Source of the DNA: Acidovorax sp. NB1
GTDB lineage: Bacteria > Pseudomonadota > Gammaproteobacteria > Burkholderiales > Burkholderiaceae_C
Direction of reading: 5' to 3'
DNA: 64,000 bases
NCBI RefSeq assembly: GCF_005405905.1
Contig: NZ_BJHU01000026.1
Coordinates: forward strand, 1-64,000
Below are positions 36,613 through 44,105 of this stretch, one piece after another. A program made the translations under genes and the position numbers. Positions within the stretch are counted from its first letter, which is position 1, and the number at the start of each line of letters is the position of its first letter. The notes below the pieces were generated by a model. It was not told where the DNA came from. It saw only the letters and a list, made by a program, of their open reading frames with translations, and ran no database searches.

Positions 36613-37518
36613 TCAGCGCATGTAGTTGCGCAGCGCATCGGCGGTCTCGCCAGGCAATTGCTCGGGGATGAAATGCCCCGCAGGCACGGCCTGGCCTGTG
36701 ACCACGCCCGCACACTGCGCTTGCCACAGTGCCAGCGGTTCAAACAACCGGTGCACCACACCGTGTTTGCCCCAGATCACCAGGGTGTCGCACGCGATCT
36801 TCTCGCCGCGCGCGCGGCCTTCGCGGTCGTGGTCCAGGTCGATGCCCGCGCTGGCGCGGTAGTCCTCGCAGGCGGTGTGAATGGCTTCGGGCGTGCAGAA
36901 GCAGCGCTCGTAGTCGGCCAGGGCCTGGGGCTCGATGTGGCCCAGGCCTGCGCTGCCCCAGCCGCCCAGCTTGGCGTGCAGGTAGGCACGCGCGTTGCCG
37001 CCGATCATGGTCTCGGGCAGCGGCGCGGGCTGGATCAGGTGGAACCAGTGGTAGTAGGCGCGCGCAAACTCCATGTCGGTGCGGGCGTACATGTCGAGCG
37101 TGGGGGCGATGTCGATCACGCACAGCTTCTTCACACGCGCGGCGTGGTCCAGCGCCAGGCGGTGGGCCACACGGCCGCCCCGGTCATGCCCGCACAGGTA
37201 GAAGCTGTCGTGGCCCAGTACGGTCATCACCTCGGCCATGTCCTGCGCCATGGCGCGTTTGCTGTAGTTGCTGTGGTCGGGTTGGCCGGGCGCGTGGGAT
37301 GAATCGCCATAGCCGCGCAGATCGGGCAGCACCAGAAAGTAGTCGCGCGCCAGTTGCTGCGCCACGCGGTGCCACAGCGCGTGCGTTTGCGGAAAGCCGT
37401 GCAACAGCAGCAGCGGGGGCGCGCCCACCGTGCCGCCGGTGCGCACAAAAATCTCGGCGCCCGTGGTGGCGATGCGGTGGGGGGTGAAGCCTTCAAACCA
37501 GGGAGATGCGATTGTCAT
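36613..37518 (-). CDS. Haloacetate (fluoroacetate-type) dehalogenase, alpha/beta hydrolase
   Basis: 301 aa. The nucleophile elbow is GHDRGGRVAHR with Asp112 as nucleophile, and Arg113 and Arg116 placed as the carboxylate-binding arginines. Asp136 (VIDIAPT), His157 and Trp158 (YYHWF), Trp187 (GGWGSAG), Tyr220 (CEDYRASAGIDLDHD) and His282 (PAGHFIPEQ) complete the set known for fluoroacetate dehalogenases (there D110, R111, R114, D134, H155, W156, W185, Y219, H280; recalled). These hydrolyse the C-halogen bond of haloacetates to glycolate. The spacer to the upstream pncC is filled by an inverted-repeat element. A start at 37518 gives the family length. Confidence 0.87.
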   Translation of the reverse strand: MTIASPWFEGFTPHRIATTGAEIFVRTGGTVGAPPLLLLHGFPQTHALWHRVAQQLARDYFLVLPDLRGYGDSSHAPGQPDHSNYSKRAMAQDMAEVMTVLGHDSFYLCGHDRGGRVAHRLALDHAARVKKLCVIDIAPTLDMYARTDMEFARAYYHWFHLIQPAPLPETMIGGNARAYLHAKLGGWGSAGLGHIEPQALADYERCFCTPEAIHTACEDYRASAGIDLDHDREGRARGEKIACDTLVIWGKHGVVHRLFEPLALWQAQCAGVVTGQAVPAGHFIPEQLPGETADALRNYMR

Positions 37519-37587
37519 GCGATGAGGAGGTGAGGGAGCTGTGGGACGGATGGAGTGTCGCGCCGCGTTGGCGCCTCCGCCGGGCTC

Positions 37588-37688
37588 ATTCCGTTTCCCA
37601 ATCATTCGTGCCTAGGCGCGAAGCCGCAGACAGTGCTGTAGCACGGCAAGGCGAAGCAACAACGACACGGATGATTGGGAGACGGAAT
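37588..37688. repeat. 101-bp inverted-repeat element abutting pncC stop
   Basis: The ends are inverted copies of each other: ATTCCGTTTCCCAATCATTC.. (37588-37610) against the reverse complement of 37666-37688, matching at 21 of 23 positions. The centre contains the palindrome GTGCT-GT-AGCAC and GGCAAGGCGAAGCAACAACG. Its last base is the first base of the pncC stop triplet as read on the plus strand. No open frame encodes a transposase, so it is a MITE- or REP-like element that may also end the pncC transcript. Confidence 0.8.
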
Positions 37689-38218
37689 CAAGCGAGCAGG
37701 TGGCCCAGCAGCCGCTGCAGCGCATAGCGCAGCGTGGCCGCGCGGATCGTGGCGCGGTCGCCCCCGGCAAAGTGCTGCATCTCGCTGTGGGTTTCGCCGC
37801 CCACGCACCAGGCAAACCACACGGTGCCCACGGGCTTGGCGTCGCTGCCGCCTGTGGGGCCTGCCACGCCGGTCACGGCCAGGCTGACATGGGCGCGCGA
37901 GTGGGCCAGAGCGCCGTCGGCCATGGCGCGGGCCACGGCTTCGCTCACGGCGCCTTCTTGCTCGATGAGCGCGGCGGGCACGCCCAGCATCTCGATCTTG
38001 GCAGCGTTGGAGTAGGTCACAAAGCCGCGCTCGAACCAGTCGCTTGCGCCCGCGAGGTCGGTGCAGGCCGCAGCGATCATGCCGCCGGTGCAGCTTTCAG
38101 CCGTGGCCAGCATGCGCCGCTGCTTCACCAGTTGCAGAGAAATCTGGGTCAGATTGGCCTCTAGCGCCGATGTATCCAGCGCTAGTTGCTCTTGATTGGA
38201 TAGCGATTTGATCGTCAT
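37688..38218 (-). CDS. pncC: Nicotinamide-nucleotide amidase (CinA C-terminal domain only)
   Basis: 176 aa, the length of stand-alone PncC/YgaD. Motifs: ATAESCTGGMIAAACTDLAG (~39-58, catalytic Ser-Thr region), FVTYSNAAKIEMLGV, and VAGPTGGSDAKPVGTVWFAW. It deamidates NMN to nicotinate mononucleotide in NAD recycling. The ATG at 38218 overlaps the pgpA stop (TGATG), fixing the start and implying coupled translation. A dispersed repeat copy supplies codons ~5-24, replacing the usual N-terminal helix sequence. The stop codon abuts another inverted-repeat element. Confidence 0.94.
   Translation of the reverse strand: MTIKSLSNQEQLALDTSALEANLTQISLQLVKQRRMLATAESCTGGMIAAACTDLAGASDWFERGFVTYSNAAKIEMLGVPAALIEQEGAVSEAVARAMADGALAHSRAHVSLAVTGVAGPTGGSDAKPVGTVWFAWCVGGETHSEMQHFAGGDRATIRAATLRYALQRLLGHLLA
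38149..38207 (-). repeat. Dispersed ~60-bp element, copy 7 (N-terminal codons of pncC)
   Basis: On the minus strand: TCGCTATCCAATCAAGAGCA, ACTAGCGCTGGATACATCGG, then CGCTAGAGGCCAATCTGAC. CTAGCGC and GCGCTAG form a clear hairpin and the flanks match the family closely. It lies wholly within the first 24 codons of pncC and is in frame. Confidence 0.8.
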
Positions 38219-38745
38219 CAAAACCTCCACACTGCAATGACCAGCAAGGTACAGAAGGCTGCCACAAAGTCGTCCCACAAGATACCCCAGCCGCCGCGCC
38301 AGCCAAAGCCCTTGAACAGGCTGTCGGCCCAGCCCACGGGGCCGGGCTTGGCCGCATCAAAAAAGCGGAACAGTGCAAAGGCCACGAGCTGCCCCCAGAA
38401 CCCCATGGGCATGGCCAGCCACAGCACCAGCCAGAAGGCCACGACCTCGTCCCACACGATGCTGCCCGGATCGGCCACCGCCATGTGGCGCGCCGTGGTG
38501 GTGCAGGCCCACCAGCCCACCACGGTGCTGGCGGCAATCAGCCAGCCCATGTGTTGCGGCGACAGCCATTGCTGTAACACCAGGTAGGCCAGCCACGCCC
38601 ACAGCGTGCCCACGGTGCCCGGCGCCTTGCGCGACAGCCCCGCACCAAAGCCCAGGGCGATGAAATGGGCCGGGTGGCCCAGCAGGAAGGCCACCGTGGG
38701 GCGGCGGGGGGCGGAGGAGGGGGTGTGGGGCGGAATGGAGGTCAT
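38218..38745 (-). CDS. pgpA: Phosphatidylglycerophosphatase A
   Basis: 175 aa with several hydrophobic helices and the PgpA landmarks LGFGAGLSRKAPGTVGTLWA near 41-60 and DPGSIVWDEVVAFW near 101-114. It dephosphorylates phosphatidylglycerol phosphate in the inner membrane during phosphatidylglycerol synthesis. The ATG at 38745 was chosen because family proteins have a short basic N-terminus before the first helix. Its stop overlaps the pncC start. In related genomes thiL often sits upstream of pgpA; here thiL is 8 kb away. Confidence 0.94.
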   Translation of the reverse strand: MTSIPPHTPSSAPRRPTVAFLLGHPAHFIALGFGAGLSRKAPGTVGTLWAWLAYLVLQQWLSPQHMGWLIAASTVVGWWACTTTARHMAVADPGSIVWDEVVAFWLVLWLAMPMGFWGQLVAFALFRFFDAAKPGPVGWADSLFKGFGWRGGWGILWDDFVAAFCTLLVIAVWRF

Positions 38746-38814
38746 ATCAGTGCAGTGGTCAGCGGTGCGTTGCCGCACACGCAGAGTTTGACACTGGCGC
38801 AGCCAAGCTCAGTG

Positions 38815-38909
38815 CACCCGTGGAACTGGCTCCGCCAGGCCACCGGGTGCGTCCCCCTCCTGCGCAGCGAGAGAGGGGTGAAGGCGCGTGGCGCCTCAGG
38901 GGGGGCGTC
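38815..38909 (+). repeat. GC-rich dispersed element, copy A
   Basis: Contains GTCCCCCTCCTGCGCAGC, GAGAGAGGGGTGAAGGCG and GGCGCCTCAGGGGGGGC in the same order as the 57.3-kb copy. It fills the spacer between the pgpA start and the end of the MuiA gene. Confidence 0.7.
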
Positions 38910-38911
38910 AT

Positions 38912-40597
38912 CTACTGGCGTTCTAGCAGCTCAATGTCCTTGGGGTAGCGGATGGTGTGCTCGGCGCTGAACTGTGCCGTGGCGCCTGCCGTCAGCGGCT
39001 GCTGCCAGGACACGGTGCCGGGCGTGCGGTTCCAGGTGGTTTCGGCGGGCTGGGGCTGGTAGCGCGACTCGACCTCGATCTTCTCGTTGCGCGAGACCGG
39101 CGATGCATGCAGCACCTGTAGCGTGATGACCGCCTTGTGGCGGTTTTCCACGCTGTAGGCCCGGCGCGTCTTGCGTTCCACGCGCGAGCCGGTAAAGCCG
39201 CTGCTGCCCGTCAGATCCTGCACGGGCTCGGCCCGCACGGTGACCAGTTCATCGCGGCCGAACGACAGGCTGGTGCTGTCCGCCGGGGCGCCTGCGCTGG
39301 GCGCGCCAAAGTCGATGCGGCCATTGCCCACAAAGGCGCCGTCGCGGTACAGGCCCGCTGCACCCGCGGGCCACACGCCGGGCGGCTGGGCGATCTGCGC
39401 GACCAAATAGGCTGCTTCTTCCATGGCGGGTGCCGTGCGGGTGATCAGCGTGGCGGGGGTGCTGTGGCTGCCCAGCGCCAGCGTCACGCGCTGGCCGCTG
39501 GAGGGCACGGTGATGCGCTGGGGCACGGCGAACTCGGTGGCAAACCCCTTGTCGAGGGCGCTCACATCAAACGTGGGCATGGCTTCCTCGGCGGCATTGC
39601 GGGACCGCGACAGTGGCGCCATGGCAGGCGCTGGTGCAGGCATCATGGCCACGGCGGCCGCCTGAGTGCCCGCGCCTTGCGGCGGCGCGACATTCAGCCA
39701 CCAGGGGCGTGGCAGCTGCCCCTGCGTGGCGCGCCCGGGCTGACCAGTGGAGAGCGTGAGCTGCACGCCTGCCCAGTCTTCACCACTGTTCTGCGCCACC
39801 AGCGCCTGGCGCTCGATCAGCACCGTGGATTTGTTCGCATCCAGCGTGGCCCGGTAGCTGGGCTGCCAGCCGGGGCCGCGCACCTGGTAGGAAAGGCGCA
39901 ACTCGGCCTCGCGCTCGGCGGCCAGGTTGATGCTGACCGACACCACCCGCGCACGCTGGCTGGCCACGCGGTCGCGCTCGGCCACCAGGGGTTTGAGTGC
40001 CAGTTCCAATGCCTCCTGCTTGCGCTGGAGCTGGTGCGCGCGTGCAGCGCTGTCCTGCCCGGACTTGCGCAGCACCTCGGCGGTGGCGGTGATCTGTGCG
40101 GGCGTTGGGGTGGCGGCACGGGGGGCGGTGCTGGCAGGCGCTGGCGCCTCCGATCCCGCGCCGGTTTGGGCCACGCTGCGCAGGTAGCCATCCACCAGCT
40201 GCAGGGCCGAGGCCTCGGCCTTCACCCCGGCGATCTGGTCCTCCAGCTCACGGATGCGGCCGTCCAGCGGGCTGGCGCAGCCTGCCGCCACATCGCGGTC
40301 CTCGGTGAGCACATTGAACTCGCCCACGCGCACGGCGGGGTCGGCGTTGATCTGCAGGCTTTGCACATCCAGCGACGCGGGCAGGCAGGCCAGCGTGAGG
40401 CTGCGGGCGCCAGCGGCCACCTTGGCCACACGCTCCACCGTGGCGCTGCCGGGGTAGACGGTGACGCGGGCGATGCGGGAGGTGTCTTGGGCTTGGGCGG
40501 CAGCGGGCAGCGGGGCCAGGACGGCCAAACCCAGGGCCACCAGGGCGGGGCGCGCTGGAAGGCGAAGGAAGGGGAGTGGGGGGCTCACGGGGCGCAT
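38912..40597 (-). CDS. Mucoidy inhibitor MuiA family protein (DUF4139)
   Basis: 561 aa. A signal peptide (ALVALGLAVLAPLPAAAQAQ) is followed by an N-terminal DUF4140-like domain (VTVYPGSATVERVAKVAAGA), a coiled-coil segment (~100-215) rich in Glu/Arg/Leu, and a C-terminal DUF4139 beta domain (LRLSYQVRGPGWQPSYRATL ... to the end, ETTWNRTPGTVSWQQPL). The family name comes from a mucoidy-suppression phenotype; biochemical role unknown. Probably periplasmic. The ATG at 40597 begins the signal peptide. It ends 69 nt upstream of the LysR gene's stop-side neighbour on the same strand. Confidence 0.88.
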   Translation of the reverse strand: MRPVSPPLPFLRLPARPALVALGLAVLAPLPAAAQAQDTSRIARVTVYPGSATVERVAKVAAGARSLTLACLPASLDVQSLQINADPAVRVGEFNVLTEDRDVAAGCASPLDGRIRELEDQIAGVKAEASALQLVDGYLRSVAQTGAGSEAPAPASTAPRAATPTPAQITATAEVLRKSGQDSAARAHQLQRKQEALELALKPLVAERDRVASQRARVVSVSINLAAEREAELRLSYQVRGPGWQPSYRATLDANKSTVLIERQALVAQNSGEDWAGVQLTLSTGQPGRATQGQLPRPWWLNVAPPQGAGTQAAAVAMMPAPAPAMAPLSRSRNAAEEAMPTFDVSALDKGFATEFAVPQRITVPSSGQRVTLALGSHSTPATLITRTAPAMEEAAYLVAQIAQPPGVWPAGAAGLYRDGAFVGNGRIDFGAPSAGAPADSTSLSFGRDELVTVRAEPVQDLTGSSGFTGSRVERKTRRAYSVENRHKAVITLQVLHASPVSRNEKIEVESRYQPQPAETTWNRTPGTVSWQQPLTAGATAQFSAEHTIRYPKDIELLERQ

Positions 40598-40665
40598 GGG
40601 GCTCCTTGGGCGCAATGGACAAAGGGACTGGGATGCTAGCAGCCACGCAGCGTGCAGCCGGTGGT

Positions 40666-41550
40666 TCACAGCACCAGAGGCACCTCTGCCGCCAAAAAGT
40701 CATACACCGCCCGGATCTTGCGGCTGGTGCGTATCTCGCGGTGCACCGTGAGCCAGATGGGCAGATCGGGCAGGGGCAGCATAGGCAGCACGGCCACCAC
40801 GTTCGGGTCGGTGCGGGCCATGTAGTTGCCCACAAAGCCAATGCCCAGCCCTGCGCGCACAGCCTCCCAGTAGGCCATGAGGTCGTCGGTGCGGAACGCA
40901 AAGTGCTGGCGCTCCACGGGGTAGCCCATGGCGGCAAAACCTTGCTGGATGTCCTCGTGCCGGTCGTTGCCCACCAGCTCGTGCTGCAGCAGGTCGGGCG
41001 GCTGCCGGGGCGTGCCCTTGCGGCGCAGGTAGTCGCGGTGGGCATAGGCGCCCAGCGTCACCGCGCCGATGCGCTTGGCCACCAGGCTGGCCTGGTCGGG
41101 GCGCACCATGCGCAGCGCAATGTCGGCCTCGCGGCGCAGCAGGTTGGTGACCTGGTTGCTGGCCACCAGCTCCACCTGCACCTCGGGCAGCGCCTGGCGC
41201 ATGCGCGCCAGCACGGGCGGCAGTAGCACGCAGGCCACGGGCTGGCTGGCGGTGATGCGCACGGTGCCGCTCACCCCCTCCTCGGCGCCCGACACGCTGC
41301 GTGCCAGCTGGTGGGCGCCCATCTCCATGGCGCGGGCTGATTCGGCCAGCCGCAGCGCCGTGGCCGTGGGCAGCAGGCCACGCCCGGTGCGCTCGAACAG
41401 CACCACGCCCAGCTGCGATTCCAGCTCGGCAATGTGGCGGCCGATGGTGGGCTGGCTGGCGTTGAGTGCGCGTGCGGCGCCCAGCAGGCTGCCCTGGTCG
41501 AGCGCGGCCAGGAAGGACTGCACGAGGCTCCAGTCAAAGGTCTGGTTCAT
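40666..41550 (-). CDS. LysR-family transcriptional regulator (divergent from epimerase gene)
   Basis: 294 aa. An HTH spans residues ~1-62 (VQSFLAALDQGSLLGAARAL, SQPTIGRHIAELESQLGVVL), followed by an effector-binding domain. It is divergent from a NAD-dependent epimerase gene, with a LysR-type T-rich/A-rich dyad (ATTCATA-N13-TATGAAT at 41597-41623) between them, so it very probably regulates the epimerase and nitroreductase genes and itself. The inducer is unknown. Confidence 0.93.
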   Translation of the reverse strand: MNQTFDWSLVQSFLAALDQGSLLGAARALNASQPTIGRHIAELESQLGVVLFERTGRGLLPTATALRLAESARAMEMGAHQLARSVSGAEEGVSGTVRITASQPVACVLLPPVLARMRQALPEVQVELVASNQVTNLLRREADIALRMVRPDQASLVAKRIGAVTLGAYAHRDYLRRKGTPRQPPDLLQHELVGNDRHEDIQQGFAAMGYPVERQHFAFRTDDLMAYWEAVRAGLGIGFVGNYMARTDPNVVAVLPMLPLPDLPIWLTVHREIRTSRKIRAVYDFLAAEVPLVL

Positions 41551-41596
41551 TGCAATAGCGTGCCCGCAATCGGGCAGCAGCGGGGTGGTTGGTGGT

Positions 41597-41623
41597 ATTC
41601 ATATTTGCATTGCTGGTATGAAT
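41597..41623. promoter_or_regulatory. Candidate LysR operator (ATTCATA-N13-TATGAAT)
   Basis: A perfect 7-bp inverted repeat with a 13-nt spacer sits in the 142-nt divergent spacer, 47 nt from the LysR start and 70 nt from the epimerase start. It has the partial dyad expected of LysR-type binding sites (T-N11-A pattern within AT-rich arms). Confidence 0.6.
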
Positions 41624-41692
41624 GCTTAGCCAATTGTGTAACGGTGTCTGCGTTTCCACAATCGCTCCATCCCTTGTGAATGGAGCCCTGGC

Positions 41693-42733
41693 ATGACCCC
41701 CGATTCTCTTTCCCGACCCTCCACGGACCACCCGTCCACCGTGCTGATCCTCGGCGCCCGGGGCCGCCTGGGCCTGGCCGCCACCCGTGCGTTTGCACAG
41801 GCGGGCTGGCAGGTGCTGGCCCAGGTGCGGCCCGGCGCGCAGCGCGCCACCCTGCCTGCCATTGCCGGGGTGTGGTGGATGCCCGTGGCGGTGGATGACA
41901 CCGCAGCACTGGCCGCCCAGGCGCAGGGCGCGCAGGTGGTGGTGCATGCGCTCAACCCCGCCTACACCCACAAGGCCTGGCGCGAAGAAGCCCCCGCGTT
42001 GATGGAAGCGGCCATTGCTGTCACCCGCCAGCTGCGCGCCACGCTGATGCTGCCGGGCAACGTCTACAACTTTGGCGAAGCCATGCCGCCCGTGCTGCGC
42101 GAGGACACGCCCCAGGCTGCCACGGGCTTCAAGGGCCGCATGCGGGTGCAACTGGAGCAGCGCTTGCAGGCCGCCACGCAAGGGGGCGAGATGCGCGCCG
42201 TGGTGCTGCGCGCCGGGGACTTCTTTGGCAGCGGCACCGGCAGCTGGATCGACCAGGCCATCGCCAAGGACCTGCCCCGGGGCCGCATCACCTGGCCCGG
42301 CCCGCTGGACGTGGCCACGCCCTGGGCCTACCTGCCCGATCTGGCCCGCACGCTGGTGCGCGTGGCGCAGGAGCGGCACCGGCTGGCCGCCTTTGAGTGC
42401 CTGCACTTCGCGGGCCACCACGTCACTGCGCAGCAGTGGCTGCACAGCTTCACGGCCATCGCGGCAGAACAGGGCTGGCTGCCCGCAACGGGCGCGCTGC
42501 GGGTGGGGCAGTTGCCTTGGCCCTTGCTGCGCGTGGCGGGCCTGGTGGCGCCCACGTTTGCGGCGCTGGCGGCCATGCGCTACCTGTGGACCACACCGCA
42601 CCGGCTGGACAACACCCGCCTGCGCGCCCTGATCGGCGACGAACCCAAGACCCCGTTTGACCAGGCCGTGCGCCAGGCGCTGGCAGACCTGGGGCTGGTG
42701 GCCATTCGCACGCCCCGTGCCGCGCTGGCCTGA
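41693..42733 (+). CDS. NAD(P)-binding epimerase/dehydratase-like protein
   Basis: 346 aa. An extended short-chain-dehydrogenase Rossmann fold: the nucleotide-binding loop GARGRLGLAATRAFAQAG near 21-38, VVHALNPAYTHKAW near 81-94, and NVYNFG near 120 in the place of the active-site YxxxK strand; the canonical Tyr-Lys pair is not clearly present, so catalysis may differ. It resembles NmrA/epimerase-type oxidoreductases. It heads a two-gene unit with the Tat nitroreductase (32 nt downstream) and is divergent from a LysR regulator. Substrate unknown. Confidence 0.82.
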   Translation: MTPDSLSRPSTDHPSTVLILGARGRLGLAATRAFAQAGWQVLAQVRPGAQRATLPAIAGVWWMPVAVDDTAALAAQAQGAQVVVHALNPAYTHKAWREEAPALMEAAIAVTRQLRATLMLPGNVYNFGEAMPPVLREDTPQAATGFKGRMRVQLEQRLQAATQGGEMRAVVLRAGDFFGSGTGSWIDQAIAKDLPRGRITWPGPLDVATPWAYLPDLARTLVRVAQERHRLAAFECLHFAGHHVTAQQWLHSFTAIAAEQGWLPATGALRVGQLPWPLLRVAGLVAPTFAALAAMRYLWTTPHRLDNTRLRALIGDEPKTPFDQAVRQALADLGLVAIRTPRAALA

Positions 42734-42765
42734 CAAGACAACCGTTGAATCACTGGAGCACTCTC

Positions 42766-43953
42766 ATGAACCGTCGCAACTTCATTCGCCTTGCCGGTGG
42801 CGGCACCATTGCCGCTGCCACGGCAGGCTCGATCACCGCTTGCGGCACGGCAGGATCGCACTATCCCGCCGAGGCGGTGGAGGCTTGGAACGGCCCGGTG
42901 GGCGAGACCGACCTGCGCCGCCGCGCCGTGGCTTACGCCATCACCGCGCCCAACCCGCACAACCTGCAGCCCTGGCTGGTGGACCTGCGCGAGCAGGGCG
43001 TGATCACCTTGCGCACCGACCGCGAGCGCGTGCTGCCCCACACCGACCCGCTGGGCCGCCAAATCCTGATTGGCCACGGCGCATTTCTGGAGCTGCTGGT
43101 GATGGCGCTGGCCCAGCAGGGTGTGGCCAGCGAGGTGCAGCTGTGGCCGCAGGGCGAGCTGCCCCTGGCGCTGAAAGACTGGGACGACCGCCCGGTGGCG
43201 CGCATCACGCTACAGCCCGGCGGCCAGCCCGACCCGCTGTTTGCCCAGGTGCTGTTGCGCCGCACGCCCAAGACCGACTTCGACACCACCCGCCCCATAG
43301 CGCCCGAACTGCTGGTGCGCCTGCTGGCCAGCGCCCCAGCCTCCGGGCAGGCCGCATTGCGCGTGGGCGGCACCGTGGCGGCCGACCAGTTGCCCGCATT
43401 GCGCACGCTGTGCTGGGAGTCCGCCCAGGTCGAGCTGCTCACGCCGCGCACCATGATGGAAAGCATCCACCTCACCCGCGTGGGCCCGTCCGAAATCCTG
43501 CAGCACCGCGACGGCATCTCCATCAACTCGCCCTTTGTGCGCGCCGTGGCCGCGCTGGGCCTGTTCGACCGGACCCAGCCCCCGGCTGAAGGCAGCGCTG
43601 CCTACAAAAGCGCCATGGGGCGCTTTGAGGGCCACAGCCGCACGGCCATGGGGTTTGTGTGGATCACCGGCCCCAACACGCGCAGCGACCAGGTCCAGGC
43701 CGGGCGCGCCTATGTGCGGCTGCAGCTGCAGGCCACCGCGCTGGGCGTGGGCATGCATCCCATGAGCCAGGCCCTGCAGGAGTTTGCCGAGATGGCGCCG
43801 CACTACGAGCGTGTGCACCAGCAGGTGCTGGGCCAGCCCGCACCGCGCACGCCGCACGATGCCACGGTGCAGATGTTCTGCCGCATGGGCTATGCGGCCG
43901 ACCTGGTACCCGCCACGCCACGCAGGCCGCTGGCGCGCTTTGTGCGGACCTGA
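42766..43953 (+). CDS. Tat-exported nitroreductase-like flavoprotein (Acg family)
   Basis: 395 aa. The N-terminus MNRRNFIRLAGGG carries a twin-arginine motif, followed by a small-residue stretch ending ITACGTAG, which may be a lipobox. The mature part resembles Acg/nitroreductase-fold FMN proteins: NPHNLQPWLVDLREQGVITL near 62-81, DPLGRQILIGHGAFLELLVM, and LQATALGVGMHPMSQALQEF near the C-terminus. The ATG at 42766 is set by GGAG about 8 nt upstream and by the RR motif. Likely a periplasmic or membrane-attached redox protein regulated with the epimerase gene. Confidence 0.85.
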   Translation: MNRRNFIRLAGGGTIAAATAGSITACGTAGSHYPAEAVEAWNGPVGETDLRRRAVAYAITAPNPHNLQPWLVDLREQGVITLRTDRERVLPHTDPLGRQILIGHGAFLELLVMALAQQGVASEVQLWPQGELPLALKDWDDRPVARITLQPGGQPDPLFAQVLLRRTPKTDFDTTRPIAPELLVRLLASAPASGQAALRVGGTVAADQLPALRTLCWESAQVELLTPRTMMESIHLTRVGPSEILQHRDGISINSPFVRAVAALGLFDRTQPPAEGSAAYKSAMGRFEGHSRTAMGFVWITGPNTRSDQVQAGRAYVRLQLQATALGVGMHPMSQALQEFAEMAPHYERVHQQVLGQPAPRTPHDATVQMFCRMGYAADLVPATPRRPLARFVRT

Positions 43954-44105
43954 GTTCGAGCCTGGCCGCCCTCTGCGCCGAGGGCTGATGCAGATCAACT
44001 TTCGGCCACAGGGGGCGGCGCTTTGCCGCCGCTTCACACACCGTTCAGGTGGCGTTCATCGCAGGTTTCTACAGTTGCTGCATTGCAACAAATGGTGGAC
44101 TGGCG

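Noticed and set aside
43995-44035. GGGCGGCGCTTTGCCGCC hairpin after the nitroreductase gene
   Set aside because: It may form a stem but has no U tract and cannot be called a terminator with confidence.
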